NCBI RefSeq assembly: GCF_018860805.1
Contig: NZ_JAHKQR010000011.1
Span: forward strand, 1,234,366 to 1,298,365
Length of the DNA: 64,000 bases
DNA from: Aestuariibacter sp. A3R04
GTDB lineage: Bacteria > Pseudomonadota > Gammaproteobacteria > Enterobacterales > Alteromonadaceae
Reading direction: 5' to 3'
The notes beneath the pieces were generated by a model, which saw only the letters and a list, made by a program, of their open reading frames with translations, did no database searches and was not told the DNA's origin. Below are positions 26,059 to 35,972 of the stretch, piece by piece. The translations under genes were made by a program, and so were the position numbers. Numbering within the stretch: the stretch's first letter is position 1; each line of letters begins with the position of its first letter.

Positions 26059-27078
26059 TCACTCCAGTACTTCTTCCTGATAGAGTCGATACTCAACGGT
26101 GTTTTGATCCATCATTTCTTTAATCATACTCATAATATCAGCACGAGCGGCTTCAACTTTGCTAACAGGCTGTGGCCCTAAATTATCAATTTGCTGTTGG
26201 TACACCTGTGAAAGTCGTTTAGGTAACGCCCCCATAATGCTATCGATCAAGCTCTGATCTGTCCCTTTAAGCGCCACAATCCAAAGTTCATCCGGTATTT
26301 CGTTAACAAGGAAAGCCAACACCTCATCAGTTTGATTTTTGAGTGTGACAAAATCAAACATACGTGCTTCAACCGCTGCAGCAGTTTCTTGGCTGTGCTG
26401 TTTAAGCATGCCGATGATTTCACCTTTATTACCGTTATAGCGATTCACTATTTCTGCCACCTTTTCAACACCATTCAATTTGGCGCCGACCTGTTCACTT
26501 ACATATTCGATACAGGCTTCAAGGGTGTAACGTAAATCGTCGATGACATGCTCACTCACTTCTCTTAAATTTGCGATGCGGTACAACAAATCTTCGTGTT
26601 TTTCTTTGGGCAGCAGCGCAATAATGCTCGAGGCCTGATCGGCTGGCAGTAATGCAAGCAATAGCGCTTGCATTTGAGCATGTTCCTGTTCCAGAAAACG
26701 CGCGATAAGCTCAGGCGGTATCCATTCCAGGCGTCGCAACTCATCCGCCATACTGCCACCGTAGATTTCATCCAACATATTACGTGCCAGTTTGCGACCT
26801 ACAGCCTTGTCCAAGGCTTTTTCCAAATAACGTCGAGACGCCCCACTTACGCCACTTTCTTGTCGATAGCAGTCAAAAAAATTTACTAGGGTATGACTCA
26901 TGTCTTCTTGACTAATATTAGATATCTTGGCCATTCTTTGGGATAAGGCTCGAACTTCATTGATGTTCAGTTGGCGAATAACATTAGCTGCATTGTCTTC
27001 CCCCATACTCAACAACAAGATTGCAGCGCGATCCAAATCTGAAAGTTGTGTTCCTGTTTCAAGGTTTACTTGATTCAA
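26059..27078 (-). CDS. fliG: Lateral flagellar motor switch protein FliG
   Basis: FliG forms the torque-bearing top of the C-ring, joining FliF to FliM and meeting the stator. The 339 residues show the N-terminal LSDLDRAAILLLSMGEDNAANVIRQL (FliF-binding), the middle ARMFDFVTLKNQTDEVL-type EHPQ region and a C-terminal domain with charged helix KGTDQSLIDSIMGALPKR. The gene starts inside the end of fliF (20-base overlap). Length and domain order match polar and lateral FliGs. Confidence 0.92.
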   Translation of the reverse strand: MNQVNLETGTQLSDLDRAAILLLSMGEDNAANVIRQLNINEVRALSQRMAKISNISQEDMSHTLVNFFDCYRQESGVSGASRRYLEKALDKAVGRKLARNMLDEIYGGSMADELRRLEWIPPELIARFLEQEHAQMQALLLALLPADQASSIIALLPKEKHEDLLYRIANLREVSEHVIDDLRYTLEACIEYVSEQVGAKLNGVEKVAEIVNRYNGNKGEIIGMLKQHSQETAAAVEARMFDFVTLKNQTDEVLAFLVNEIPDELWIVALKGTDQSLIDSIMGALPKRLSQVYQQQIDNLGPQPVSKVEAARADIMSMIKEMMDQNTVEYRLYQEEVLE

Positions 27079-28810
27079 ATTGCACCCCCTGTTGAACCCA
27101 CTGTTTAATAACCGTCGTCACTCGTCCCGACTCTCGTTCTGCCAAATATTGCATATGTGCAATTTGTTCCTCAAACTGGCTTCCAGCACTGGGCAATGCC
27201 ATGTCAGATGATTTATTGTGTCCCTCTTCAGGGGTGTCACTTCCCGATAACAAAGTGCCTTTATTTTCTTCTGCAGAGACGTGCTCCGTTTTCAACAGCT
27301 CTCTGACCATACCTTGTGACGCACTGTTCTCAACATTACTGCTCTCCTCTGCAGGTGAGTGCGGGCGCTTTCCATTGATCAAGTGCGTAACTAACGGGCG
27401 AACGCCAAAAAATATCAGCAATAATGCAATTACCGTACTAAACAGATAGCGAGCATATTCCTGTACAATAGGCATCTGCCACCACGCTAATTCCATTCCG
27501 TCCTGTGTTATGGTGGCGTCGGGAACAACAAACTGAAAACTCGCAATATTAAACTGATCTCCTCGCTCTGCCTGGAAGCCCGTCGCGGTTCGTACCATTT
27601 CTCCCAATACAGCCAGACGTTGCTCACTCCATCCATCAGGTGTTGAGGCTACTGCATCATTGACCAAAACCGATACACTCATTGACTTGAGACGCCCTAC
27701 TTCATAGCGCGTGTGAGTGACTGAGTGACCACTCTCGTATTGCCGTTGTACTTCACTGCGTTCGCTCGTGCGTTCGTTGGCATTTTCGTCATCCTGACCA
27801 TCCGGCCCCACGGGGGGCTGATTGGCCAGAGAGCCAGGAATCCCAACCGCCAACTGATCCAGCGAACTGTCCGTTTTAGTTCGCTCAGACATGACAATTG
27901 TATTAGGATCAAGACTTTCTCGAGTTTCTTCCACGACACTAAAATCCACGTCAGAAGAAACCTGTATCCGATAGTTACCTTCCCCTAAAATCGGTAACAG
28001 CATAATAGAAGCCCGCTGCTCAATATTCCGTTCCAGACGCTCAATAAATGCGAGCTTTTTATTGGTATCTTTACCCACCGGTGTTTCATCATACAGCTCA
28101 CCACTTAGCAATTTACCTCGTTGGTCTACAACAGATACGTTGCGTGGGTCTAACCCCGGAACACTACCAACAACCAGGCTCACTATTGCCTCTACCTGCT
28201 GTGTTTTGAATTCTGTCCCAGGTGTCAGTTCTACCATTACCGAAGCAGAGGTTTTTTGTTCTTCCCGTCCAATAAATAAGCTGCGCTTTGGGATAGCCAG
28301 GTGTACCCGAGTATTTCTAACGCCATCCATATCAATAATGGTACGTGCCAACTCGCCTTCTAAAGCATGCTGATATTGCTTGCTTTCCATAAACTGGCTC
28401 GTTCCCATATTGACCTTATCGCCGATATTGTTCAGACCTTCAGGCATAGCCGCTTTAATACCACGAGCTGCCAATGTAATTCTGGCATCCGCCAGTTTAT
28501 CTTGCGGCACCATGATATTTCCGGTATCGGTGTCAATTCTGAACGAGAATTGCTCTTTGTCGAGAATTTCTAATATATTAGCTTTGTCATAACTTTCCTG
28601 ATTGCCATATAGGGGCACATAATTCTTAGCCGACGTCCATAGAATCAAAACGATAATAGCGGCCACCAATGTTGCCAATAAAGCAATGGAAGCCAGAGTT
28701 CGATCGCCTTTTTGAGGCCAACCAATACGACTAGATAAATTCTCCACTTTGGCGCGAAAATTATCGTTAGTTGCGATATTGTTTTCTTTTACTGCAATTT
28801 CGCCGTTCAT
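27059..28810 (-). CDS. fliF: Lateral flagellar MS-ring protein FliF
   Basis: A 583-residue FliF with two membrane helices (about 40-60 and 445-465) bracketing a large periplasmic ring-building region containing LADARITLAARGIK, QYQHALEGELARTIIDMDGVRNTRVHLAIPKRSLFIG and SASVMVELTPGTEF. The cytosolic tail ends in ERESGRVTTVIKQWVQQG, the FliG-binding peptide. It nucleates the basal body. It follows fliE by 11 bases and overlaps fliG. Confidence 0.93.
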   Translation of the reverse strand: MNGEIAVKENNIATNDNFRAKVENLSSRIGWPQKGDRTLASIALLATLVAAIIVLILWTSAKNYVPLYGNQESYDKANILEILDKEQFSFRIDTDTGNIMVPQDKLADARITLAARGIKAAMPEGLNNIGDKVNMGTSQFMESKQYQHALEGELARTIIDMDGVRNTRVHLAIPKRSLFIGREEQKTSASVMVELTPGTEFKTQQVEAIVSLVVGSVPGLDPRNVSVVDQRGKLLSGELYDETPVGKDTNKKLAFIERLERNIEQRASIMLLPILGEGNYRIQVSSDVDFSVVEETRESLDPNTIVMSERTKTDSSLDQLAVGIPGSLANQPPVGPDGQDDENANERTSERSEVQRQYESGHSVTHTRYEVGRLKSMSVSVLVNDAVASTPDGWSEQRLAVLGEMVRTATGFQAERGDQFNIASFQFVVPDATITQDGMELAWWQMPIVQEYARYLFSTVIALLLIFFGVRPLVTHLINGKRPHSPAEESSNVENSASQGMVRELLKTEHVSAEENKGTLLSGSDTPEEGHNKSSDMALPSAGSQFEEQIAHMQYLAERESGRVTTVIKQWVQQGVQFESSKP

Positions 28811-28821
28811 CTAAATTATCC

Positions 28822-29133
28822 TTAAAGCGACATTCGCATTACGTCATCAATGCCGTTGAGTATCTTGTTACGTACTTCCATCAGCATGGAAAAACTTAAA
28901 CTCGCTTTTTGGCTGGCAACCATCGCCCCAACCACATCATCAGACTCGCCGGTGTCTACTGCTCGCATCATTTCAGAGGCTAGATTTTGCTGCGCATTGA
29001 TAGAACGCACGACTTGAGTAAAATCTTCACTTATTCCAATGTCATTTGCTGGAGCAATACGTTCATTGGCTGCAATTTGTTTCAGTTCGTTCATTTGACC
29101 AATGAGTAGGCGTTGACTTTCTATAGGTGACAT
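28822..29133 (-). CDS. fliE: Lateral flagellar hook-basal body protein FliE
   Basis: A 103-residue FliE, the adaptor between the MS ring and the rod. The family core is visible: FTQVVRSINAQQNLASEMMRAVDTGESDDVVGAMVASQKASLSFSMLMEVRNKILNGIDDVMRMSL, with the typical C-terminal VRNKxxxAYxxIMxMxx pattern. It starts 11 bases after the lafK stop, so lafK and fliEFGHIJ form one unit, as in other lateral systems. Confidence 0.9.
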   Translation of the reverse strand: MSPIESQRLLIGQMNELKQIAANERIAPANDIGISEDFTQVVRSINAQQNLASEMMRAVDTGESDDVVGAMVASQKASLSFSMLMEVRNKILNGIDDVMRMSL

Positions 29134-29144
29134 TTCATTTCCCC

Positions 29145-30458
29145 TTACGCAATTGAATCTACATCCATGCCTACTTCACGCATGGCAACTAACTTATATC
29201 GCAGTGCCCGAGTGGTCATGCCCAAAGCCTCTGCTGTACGGCTTCGGTGACCGCGAAAGCGATGCAATAACTCGTAAATATAATCAAACTCGGCCTGACG
29301 CTTGTTTTGCTTCAATTGTGCTGCACAGAATTTTGCTGCAGGCACACTACATTTAGGCAGATTTAAGTCGTCTACCTGTAATTCAACCCCTCTGGCCATA
29401 ACTAAAGCCCGTTGAATCACATTTTCCAATTCCCTTACATTACCAGGCCAGTTATAGCTCAACATCACACTGCAAGCGTCTTCACTCAGGTAATGCTTAC
29501 TATCTCCATATTTATCAATGAAGTGATTTGCCAACGGCAAAATGTCTTCTCGTCTCTCACTCAAGGCCGGCCAGTTGAGTTGTAGTACGTCCAGTCGATA
29601 GTACAAATCCTCACGAAACCGCCCTTGTTCAACCAGTTCTCGAAGGTTTCGGTTACAGGCCGCTATTACCCGAACATCCAACGCAATGCCCTGATGGCTG
29701 CCAAGGCGTTCAACTTCCCTTTCCTGCAATACCCTTAAAAGTTTACTCTGCAAATCAAGAGGTAATTCAGATATTTCATCTAACAATAAGGTTCCGCCAT
29801 TCGCCAGCTCAAACTTACCGACCTGGTTTGCTACAGCACCGGTAAAAGCACCTTTGTTATAACCAAACAGCATGGCTTCGAGCATGTTTTCTGGAATGGC
29901 GGCACAGTTAACGGCAACAAAAGCCTGTTCAGAGCGAACCGAAGCTTGGTGAATAAATTGCGCCAGTTTTTCCTTTCCCGTTCCAGAAGGCCCCTGAATT
30001 AAAATAGTCGCATCGGAAGTCTGAGCTGCGCGATTGGCCAAACGTAAAATCTGTTTACTGACATGAGATTCCACGACCATATCATCCAACCTGTCCACCA
30101 TGACCTTTGCGTTGCGGATACAACGCTGTAGCTGACTGGAAATATAAGGTTTGAGCAAATAATCGATTGCGCCGTTTGTCAACGCTCTGGAAGCCAATTC
30201 ACTTTGACTGGAATCAACCAAACACAGAATGGGTACACTTTCGTTGCGCTTGTGGAGCAACTTAACCATTTCAAGCATTGGCATATCTTTTTGCTCAGAA
30301 TCGACAAAAATCAACTCAACCTGATGACTCGCTAACAAATCCAACCCATGATAAAAATCGCTGGCATGCAATAGAGCTAAAGATTCATCTTTAACACACT
30401 GACATATATCAGAGTTAGGTGACTGTTGATCAATCCAAAGGAGATATCTTCCCGACAT
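29145..30458 (-). CDS. lafK: LafK, sigma-54-dependent activator of the lateral flagellar genes
   Basis: A 437-residue enhancer-binding protein. Residues 1-115 form a receiver-like domain with D53 at the phosphorylation position and YLLKP at about 100-104, but only a single acidic residue in the first acidic pocket (LLWIDQQ). The AAA+ domain has Walker A GPSGTGKE (156-163), the sigma-54 contact loop GAFTGA (203-208) and Walker B LLLDEIS. The C-terminal HTH is FRGHRSRTAEALGMTTRALRYKL. By analogy with Vibrio LafK it switches on early lateral flagellar genes with RNA polymerase-sigma-54. Confidence 0.92.
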   Translation of the reverse strand: MSGRYLLWIDQQSPNSDICQCVKDESLALLHASDFYHGLDLLASHQVELIFVDSEQKDMPMLEMVKLLHKRNESVPILCLVDSSQSELASRALTNGAIDYLLKPYISSQLQRCIRNAKVMVDRLDDMVVESHVSKQILRLANRAAQTSDATILIQGPSGTGKEKLAQFIHQASVRSEQAFVAVNCAAIPENMLEAMLFGYNKGAFTGAVANQVGKFELANGGTLLLDEISELPLDLQSKLLRVLQEREVERLGSHQGIALDVRVIAACNRNLRELVEQGRFREDLYYRLDVLQLNWPALSERREDILPLANHFIDKYGDSKHYLSEDACSVMLSYNWPGNVRELENVIQRALVMARGVELQVDDLNLPKCSVPAAKFCAAQLKQNKRQAEFDYIYELLHRFRGHRSRTAEALGMTTRALRYKLVAMREVGMDVDSIA

Positions 30459-30460
30459 AC

Positions 30461-31348
30461 TTATTCTCCTTGTTGCTCACTTTGTTTTATTAGTCTAATT
30501 GTCACGCGACGATTTAATCTTTTCGCGTCACTCGTATTGCTTACTATCGGATAACGGCTTCCATGTGCCCGTATCTCGATCATTTCTGGCTTCAAACCAA
30601 ACTCAACCATCCGACTTGCCACTTCATCAGCTCGGGCTTGTGAAAGCGCTCTATTGGCAGCAGAATTCCCCACGTCATCAGTATGTCCATCAATCAACAC
30701 TTTACTGATCTGCTCATCCAATTCGATATACCGAACCATATTTCGTAAATAATCCAGTACCTTAGGAGATTCAACAACTTGCTGAGCCGGGGCAAAATGC
30801 ACTTCATATTGCCTTGCCTGTTCCCATGTGAGAGGTGACATCATCACCTTGCACTGTTCATATTCCTCAAGCGCTTGTTTGGCCTGAATGTTCGCCAAAG
30901 TTAACTGGACAGACGTCCCTCCAATATCCAATTCAAAATCCAACCAATATCCATGTTGCAGCATACTCAGTAATTTTCCTGCCTCTTGGCTAAAAATGGC
31001 ATTAAAATTATTGATCTGGCCACGCTCAGTAAATTGGCCTGCGAATGATTGGCTATCGGGCTGCCAGTCCGCTTTGCGCAAGCGAACCTTTGCTGAATTA
31101 AAGGTTTCTTCAGTATTCAACAATTGCAGTTGTAACAATACAGGGAATCCGGGTTGTCGCACGAAACTGACCCTGGCCATCCCATTTAGCTGTTGTGATA
31201 AACGACACTCAAAAGCGTCACCTTCCAAATTCCAGCGGCCATGTTCGTATGGCTGCGTCACATTGAGTTCCGCGGCCTGTGCTCCCATGTACCCCCAGAG
31301 AAAGCTGAACACTAACCATCCGTGTGTTTTCCTCAATAGAGTGGACAT
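30461..31348 (-). CDS. motY: Lateral flagellar stator-associated protein MotY
   Basis: From the ATG at 31348 the product has 295 residues: a signal peptide (MSTLLRKTHGWLVFSFLWGYMGAQA), an N-terminal MotY domain (LNVTQPYEHGRWNLEGDAFECRLSQQLNGMARVSFVRQPG) and a C-terminal OmpA-like peptidoglycan-binding domain (VLIDGHTDDVGNSAANRALSQARADEVASRM...EIRAHGSRYP). In Vibrio, MotY forms a periplasmic ring that anchors the stator. An ATG five codons upstream is an alternative. It precedes lafK by 2 bases. Confidence 0.9.
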   Translation of the reverse strand: MSTLLRKTHGWLVFSFLWGYMGAQAAELNVTQPYEHGRWNLEGDAFECRLSQQLNGMARVSFVRQPGFPVLLQLQLLNTEETFNSAKVRLRKADWQPDSQSFAGQFTERGQINNFNAIFSQEAGKLLSMLQHGYWLDFELDIGGTSVQLTLANIQAKQALEEYEQCKVMMSPLTWEQARQYEVHFAPAQQVVESPKVLDYLRNMVRYIELDEQISKVLIDGHTDDVGNSAANRALSQARADEVASRMVEFGLKPEMIEIRAHGSRYPIVSNTSDAKRLNRRVTIRLIKQSEQQGE

Positions 31349-31363
31349 TCTACATTCCTTCAA

Positions 31364-31699
31364 TACAGCAAATTACTCCGAATAAAATATCCGGATAAAC
31401 GTTAAACAGCGGAATATAAACCGATACACCAAATGAGGTGTCAATTGCCGCTAAGTTAATATAACCCCGCTATCGTAGCTGCCAAAGCAACCTTAGACCG
31501 GAAGTTTTGCGTCCTGACTTTTCAATCAGTTTGCCATTTAATTGTCTTAGCTATGCTCTGAATAATAAGCAGAGGCGAAGCTATAACTACGTTAGTGTAT
31601 AAGGGTATTAATTTCAATCACATACACCTTAAAAATGGGCAATTTTGCTCTACTAATACATACAATGATATTTATTCTTATACCTTTATAGCGATTGCA
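31364..31699. promoter_or_regulatory. Gap between flhA and motY: likely motY-lafK promoter region
   Basis: An AT-rich gap of about 340 bases with no coding signal. On the minus strand TGGCAAACTGATTGAA (31536-31521) resembles a sigma-54 site (TGGCA at -24; TTG at -12 but GA rather than GC). A 10-bp palindrome TATCCGGATA lies at 31388-31397, near the motY start. I saw no GC-rich terminator for flhA. Confidence 0.3.
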
Positions 31700-33772
31700 C
31701 TATCCTAGTGAGCCCACTACATTCACTCTAACTGATTCGGGAATTTCATTGTACGAAAGCACGGTTAAAGCATTTTGCGTAAATGCACGTGCATACCTTG
31801 CAATTAAGGGGCGTAACTGTGGAATCACAACTAACACAGGAGAAACGCCTGTACGCTGCATTTCATCACGAATCATAGGCATTAAACGCTGAAACTGGGA
31901 AAGTAGATTCGGTGCAACGGGGAAACTGTCTAGTGCAATTTTTCCGCCCTGCATAGCCTGATTCAAACTACTTTGTAACGTTTGCTCCAATTTTTCGTCC
32001 AAGCTATAGGCTGTTAACTCATCCCGTTCACCCATCACTTGTCTCACTAAAGAGCGTTGCAATGCACAGCGCACATCGGCAGTTAACAAAATAGGGTCTT
32101 TGGTAACATCTACACTGTCAACCAAAGCATTGGCTATGGTATCTACATCGGCAATAGAAACCTGCTCTTTTAACAAATTTCGGAACACTTTAAGTTGCAA
32201 TTGAGGACTCACCGTTTTTTCCAATACCTCTGCCAAGGTTGGCGATATTTCCTTCAAACGATTGTTAACGTTCTGAATATCTTCAAATAGAAACAACTCA
32301 CCTAGATTTTCCTTAATCACCTTACCTACATGCGTAGCCACCACTGTGGCTAAATCCACAACGGAATAACCTAAATTTAGTGCTTTGGATTTTCTCTCGC
32401 TTCCTATCCATATTGCTTTCAATCCATAGGCAGGGTCATTGGTTAGCTCACCGTCTAAATTGCCATAAACCTCCCCAGTATCCAGCGCCAACAGTTGTTG
32501 CGGATTTAAGCGACCACTTGCAACTGGTACACCACCTAGCAAAATCCGATATTCTTGTGGATTCAATTTTAAATTATCTCTGACTCGCACCTCAGGCAAT
32601 AAAAACCCTAATTGCTCACACAAGGTTTTGCGTACGCCACGTAAAGTTATAATTAACTCTTCGCCTTTTTCTTTGTCAGCCAAATAGACAAGCCTAAAAC
32701 CCAGCTCTATCGCGATACGATCTACATGAGGGAGATCACTCCAACTAAATTGCTGCTGATTTTCTGCTATGGTGTCAGTAAGTTGGCTGACATCGCGAAG
32801 ATCATCCACTGGTGCGTGCTGGTGCAGACGCCATGCCACATAAAATAGCGGTAAACCAAAACTGACAAAGGCAACAGTTGGCATGCCCGGCACAATACCC
32901 AGTGCAACCATCACAGCACCCGCCGTAGCAATGCCTTTAGGTGAAGCTAATAACTGGCCCCCCACGGTTTCCGACATATCGCCTTCAGCGTTCATGCGAG
33001 TTACAATAATAGCCGCAGAAACAGCCAATAATAATGAGGGTATTTGTGCAACCAGACCGTCACCAATGGTTAGCAATGCGAAGCGTTGAAATGCTTCCGA
33101 CATCGTCAAATCATGTTGAAATACACCGATGCTAACGCCGCCGAGCAAGTTGATCACCAGAATAATTAATCCTGCAATGGCATCGCCGCGCACAAATTTT
33201 GAAGCTCCATCCATTGAGCCATAAAAATCAGCTTCATTAGAAATAGTAGCCCGCCTTTCTTTGGCTTGCTCGGGACCAATCAATCCCGCATTCAAATCGG
33301 CGTCAATTGCCATCTGTTTACCTGGCATCGCATCAAGCGTAAAGCGGGCCGCAACCTCAGAGATCCGCTCTCCCCCTTTGGTAATAACCAAAAAGTTAAT
33401 CACCATCAGAATAACGAACACCACAATACCGACTACGTAATTCCCACCTATAACTACTTCACCGAACGCCTGGATTACTCGTCCAGCAACATCGGAGCCC
33501 TCATGTCCATGCAGCAACACCACACGAGTAGATGCAATATTCAGGGTGAGGCGCATTAATGTGGCGACCAGCAAAATAGTGGGAAACACTGAAAAATCCA
33601 GTGGTTTACGAGTTGAAACTGAAACCAGCAGAACAATAATGGACAACACAATATTAAAGGTGAATAAAGTGTCCAATATCCATGCAGGCAAAGGCAGGAT
33701 CACCATGGCTAAAATAGCCAGTAGCAAAATTGGAATTGCGGTATAGGGTTGAATCAGACTACGCCAGTGCAC
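31700..33772 (-). CDS. flhA: Lateral flagellar export gate protein FlhA
   Basis: The 690-residue FlhA has about eight N-terminal membrane helices and a large cytosolic domain that receives export substrates. The FHIPEP-family signature is clear: VNFLVITKGGERISEVAARFTLDAMPGKQMAIDADLNAGLI at about residues 128-168. The C-terminus keeps the chaperone-docking segments. It lies 17 bases after flhB in the fliMNPQR-flhBA run. Confidence 0.94.
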   Translation of the reverse strand: MHWRSLIQPYTAIPILLLAILAMVILPLPAWILDTLFTFNIVLSIIVLLVSVSTRKPLDFSVFPTILLVATLMRLTLNIASTRVVLLHGHEGSDVAGRVIQAFGEVVIGGNYVVGIVVFVILMVINFLVITKGGERISEVAARFTLDAMPGKQMAIDADLNAGLIGPEQAKERRATISNEADFYGSMDGASKFVRGDAIAGLIILVINLLGGVSIGVFQHDLTMSEAFQRFALLTIGDGLVAQIPSLLLAVSAAIIVTRMNAEGDMSETVGGQLLASPKGIATAGAVMVALGIVPGMPTVAFVSFGLPLFYVAWRLHQHAPVDDLRDVSQLTDTIAENQQQFSWSDLPHVDRIAIELGFRLVYLADKEKGEELIITLRGVRKTLCEQLGFLLPEVRVRDNLKLNPQEYRILLGGVPVASGRLNPQQLLALDTGEVYGNLDGELTNDPAYGLKAIWIGSERKSKALNLGYSVVDLATVVATHVGKVIKENLGELFLFEDIQNVNNRLKEISPTLAEVLEKTVSPQLQLKVFRNLLKEQVSIADVDTIANALVDSVDVTKDPILLTADVRCALQRSLVRQVMGERDELTAYSLDEKLEQTLQSSLNQAMQGGKIALDSFPVAPNLLSQFQRLMPMIRDEMQRTGVSPVLVVIPQLRPLIARYARAFTQNALTVLSYNEIPESVRVNVVGSLG

Positions 33773-33789
33773 TTAGTTACTCCAAACGA

Positions 33790-34920
33790 CTAGTTTTTAA
33801 TCAAATTAGAAGGGATTTTTAAATTTGGTAGTGGTGCTGGTGGTTGACCATTGCCGGCTTTAAACCCTTTCAATTGCATAACATAAGTCAGTACATATGC
33901 AACTGCGGTATAAAGACCGGCCGGAATCTCCTGATCGACTCGGGTTGAATGGTAAATGGCCCGAGCCAAAGGTGGTATTTCCACCACTTCTTTACTATAT
34001 TTTTTAGCTACATCCCGAATTCGCAACGCCATTTCATCAACACCTTTAGCCACTAAATACGGCGCCTTGGCTTTGTCTTCGGAATAACGAATAGCAACGG
34101 CAAAATGAGTAGGATTAGTGATAACAACATCAGCTTGGGGCACTCGTTCTTCGATCCTGCGATTAGCTGTTTGATACTGAATCTGGCGAATACGACTCTT
34201 AATTTCAGGGCTGCCATCAGAAGATTTACGTTCTTCTTTAACCTCTTGCTTGGTCATTTTGATTTTGCTCATTAACTTATGCTGCTGAAAAGGAACATCT
34301 ATCGCCGCAACTAACAACAACAGTGTGACTGTAATAAGCAGGGATAAAAATAGCAGCGATAAGCCTTCCTGCAGCGCCGCGGGTAACGCTTGATTTTGCA
34401 GGTTAACTAACTTGTCAGACAACTGAGTAAGAAAGGCGTATAAACAGGTTGCTAATAATGTCACTTTCACGATGGATTTAAGTAACTCAACCCAACTTTG
34501 CATACCAAACATTCGACCTAAGCCACTGATAAAATTTAAACGGCTAATTTTAAAACCTATCAACTCTCGGGAAAATATAAAGCCGCCAGGCATTGAGCCA
34601 GCCACCCACATGGCCATGAATGAAATAAACATCATTGACCCCAGACTACTAAGCATGGAAAGCACTGCATTGCCCAGTGACACAGGCATCAGATTGGCGT
34701 TGGTCAAAGTGTGTTTATCCAGTTGCATAGTCGTTGCCATCAGTTCGATAAAAAACTTCACAAATAAGTCAGAAAACCACAGGATAAGCGCCAGATTAAG
34801 CATCAATAACACAACAGTATTCAGCTCTCTTGAACGAGCTACCTGCCCTTCTTTGCGCGCTTTTTTTAAGCGTTTTTCGGTGGGCTGTTCGGTTTTTTCC
34901 TGGGCATTATCTTGTGACAT
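33790..34920 (-). CDS. flhB: Lateral flagellar export switch protein FlhB
   Basis: A 376-residue FlhB: acidic/basic N-terminus (EKTEQPTEKRLKKARKEGQVARSREL), four membrane helices and a cytosolic domain with the autocleavage motif N269-P270-T271-H272 (DVVITNPTHFAVAIRY), numbered as in Salmonella. Cleavage switches export from hook to filament proteins. It starts 3 bases after fliR. Length and motifs indicate a functional protein. Confidence 0.94.
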   Translation of the reverse strand: MSQDNAQEKTEQPTEKRLKKARKEGQVARSRELNTVVLLMLNLALILWFSDLFVKFFIELMATTMQLDKHTLTNANLMPVSLGNAVLSMLSSLGSMMFISFMAMWVAGSMPGGFIFSRELIGFKISRLNFISGLGRMFGMQSWVELLKSIVKVTLLATCLYAFLTQLSDKLVNLQNQALPAALQEGLSLLFLSLLITVTLLLLVAAIDVPFQQHKLMSKIKMTKQEVKEERKSSDGSPEIKSRIRQIQYQTANRRIEERVPQADVVITNPTHFAVAIRYSEDKAKAPYLVAKGVDEMALRIRDVAKKYSKEVVEIPPLARAIYHSTRVDQEIPAGLYTAVAYVLTYVMQLKGFKAGNGQPPAPLPNLKIPSNLIKN

Positions 34921-34923
34921 TAG

Positions 34924-35703
34924 CTACTCCATCATTCCACGCATACTGTCGAGTACGGTAAAACACATTTCGGAAAATATTGTGCCCATTTGCGACAAGG
35001 TTAAAAACACACATAAAAACCCCAGTAATAATGACATGGGGAAACCCAGTACGAAGATATTTAGAGAAGGAGCGGCACGACTGGCGATACCAAAGGTCAT
35101 GTTAACCAATAACATGGCAATTACCGAAGGCAGCGCCACCAACAATGCTGAACTAAATATCCAACCGAATAACAACAGTAAGTTAGTTAAGTTAAGCTGA
35201 TAAAAACTGGCACCAATAGGCCAGCTATAAAAGCTATCTACTATTACCTGCAAACTGATCAAATGCCCATTTATCGCAAAAAATAGCAATGCCGTCATCA
35301 GCCAAAATAAATTTCCCAATAAAGACATTTGGTTACCGCTTCCAGGGTCAACAACCAGTGCCATTGACAACCCCATTTGCATTGACAAGATCAATCCAAC
35401 TTGTGCCATTACTTCAAATAGCATCCGCAAGGCCAGCCCCATCACTACACCAAATAATATTTGTTCGACAGTGACAACCGCCGCATCCAAACTAAAGACA
35501 TCAATATCTGGGAACGGGGGGACTTGCGGAGCGACTAAAAAGGCCAGAAAAAAAGATAACAAAATACGAGCTCTGGGCAGCATAGCGGGATTATCAAATA
35601 CCGGCATCGCCCAGAAAAAAGCTGAAAAGCGCACAAATGGCCACCAGACACTACCCAATAGCTGCATAATTTCATTATTGGTGACCGAAATAAGTCCGTT
35701 CAA
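34924..35703 (-). CDS. fliR: Lateral flagellar export gate protein FliR
   Basis: A 259-residue, six-helix inner-membrane protein of the export gate. Recognisable stretches are FSAFFWAMPVFDNPAMLPRARILLSFFLAFLVAP, FGVVMGLALRMLFEVMAQVGLILSMQMGLSMALVVDPGSGNQ and the C-terminal ASRAAPSLNIFVLGFPMSLLLGF, typical of FliR/SpaR. It overlaps the fliQ stop by 4 bases and is followed by flhB. Confidence 0.92.
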   Translation of the reverse strand: MNGLISVTNNEIMQLLGSVWWPFVRFSAFFWAMPVFDNPAMLPRARILLSFFLAFLVAPQVPPFPDIDVFSLDAAVVTVEQILFGVVMGLALRMLFEVMAQVGLILSMQMGLSMALVVDPGSGNQMSLLGNLFWLMTALLFFAINGHLISLQVIVDSFYSWPIGASFYQLNLTNLLLLFGWIFSSALLVALPSVIAMLLVNMTFGIASRAAPSLNIFVLGFPMSLLLGFLCVFLTLSQMGTIFSEMCFTVLDSMRGMME

Positions 35704-35972
35704 CCGAATACTCCCGGAATAATTTCGGACAAATTGGCAAACCAGTCGACCAAAGTACTAATTAACCAATGTCCAGTGAAAACCACCATTAACAGGGTCA
35801 ATATCATTCTTGGCAAAAAAGTCAGTGTTTGCTCTTGAACTGAAGTTGCGGCCTGGACAACGGCAACAATAATCCCCAGAATCAATCCCGGCACAATAAT
35901 AACCAACAGCATACTGATGATGGTAAATACTGCATCAGATATTAACTCCACAGCTAATTCAGGGCTCACCAC
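35700..35972 (-). CDS. fliQ: Lateral flagellar export gate protein FliQ
   Basis: A 90-residue two-helix hairpin protein: SPELAVELISDAVFTIISMLLVIIVPGLILGIIVAVVQAATSVQEQTLTFLPRMILTLLMVVFTGHWL. The segment VVQAATSVQEQTLTFLPR is the family fingerprint. Four copies join FliP and FliR in the export gate. It overlaps fliP by 7 bases and fliR by 4. Confidence 0.92.
   Translation of the reverse strand: MVSPELAVELISDAVFTIISMLLVIIVPGLILGIIVAVVQAATSVQEQTLTFLPRMILTLLMVVFTGHWLISTLVDWFANLSEIIPGVFG

Noticed and set aside
29145..30458. Polar flagellar regulator FleQ/FlrA
   Set aside because: The position between motY and fliE, and the neighbouring lateral genes, fit LafK better; a polar set is not present in this window.
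34472..35200. 242-codon plus-strand open frame opposite flhB and fliR
   Set aside because: It is antisense to two well-supported flagellar genes and its composition (Ser, Asn, Ile rich) is that of a shadow frame; no ribosome-binding site or family likeness.
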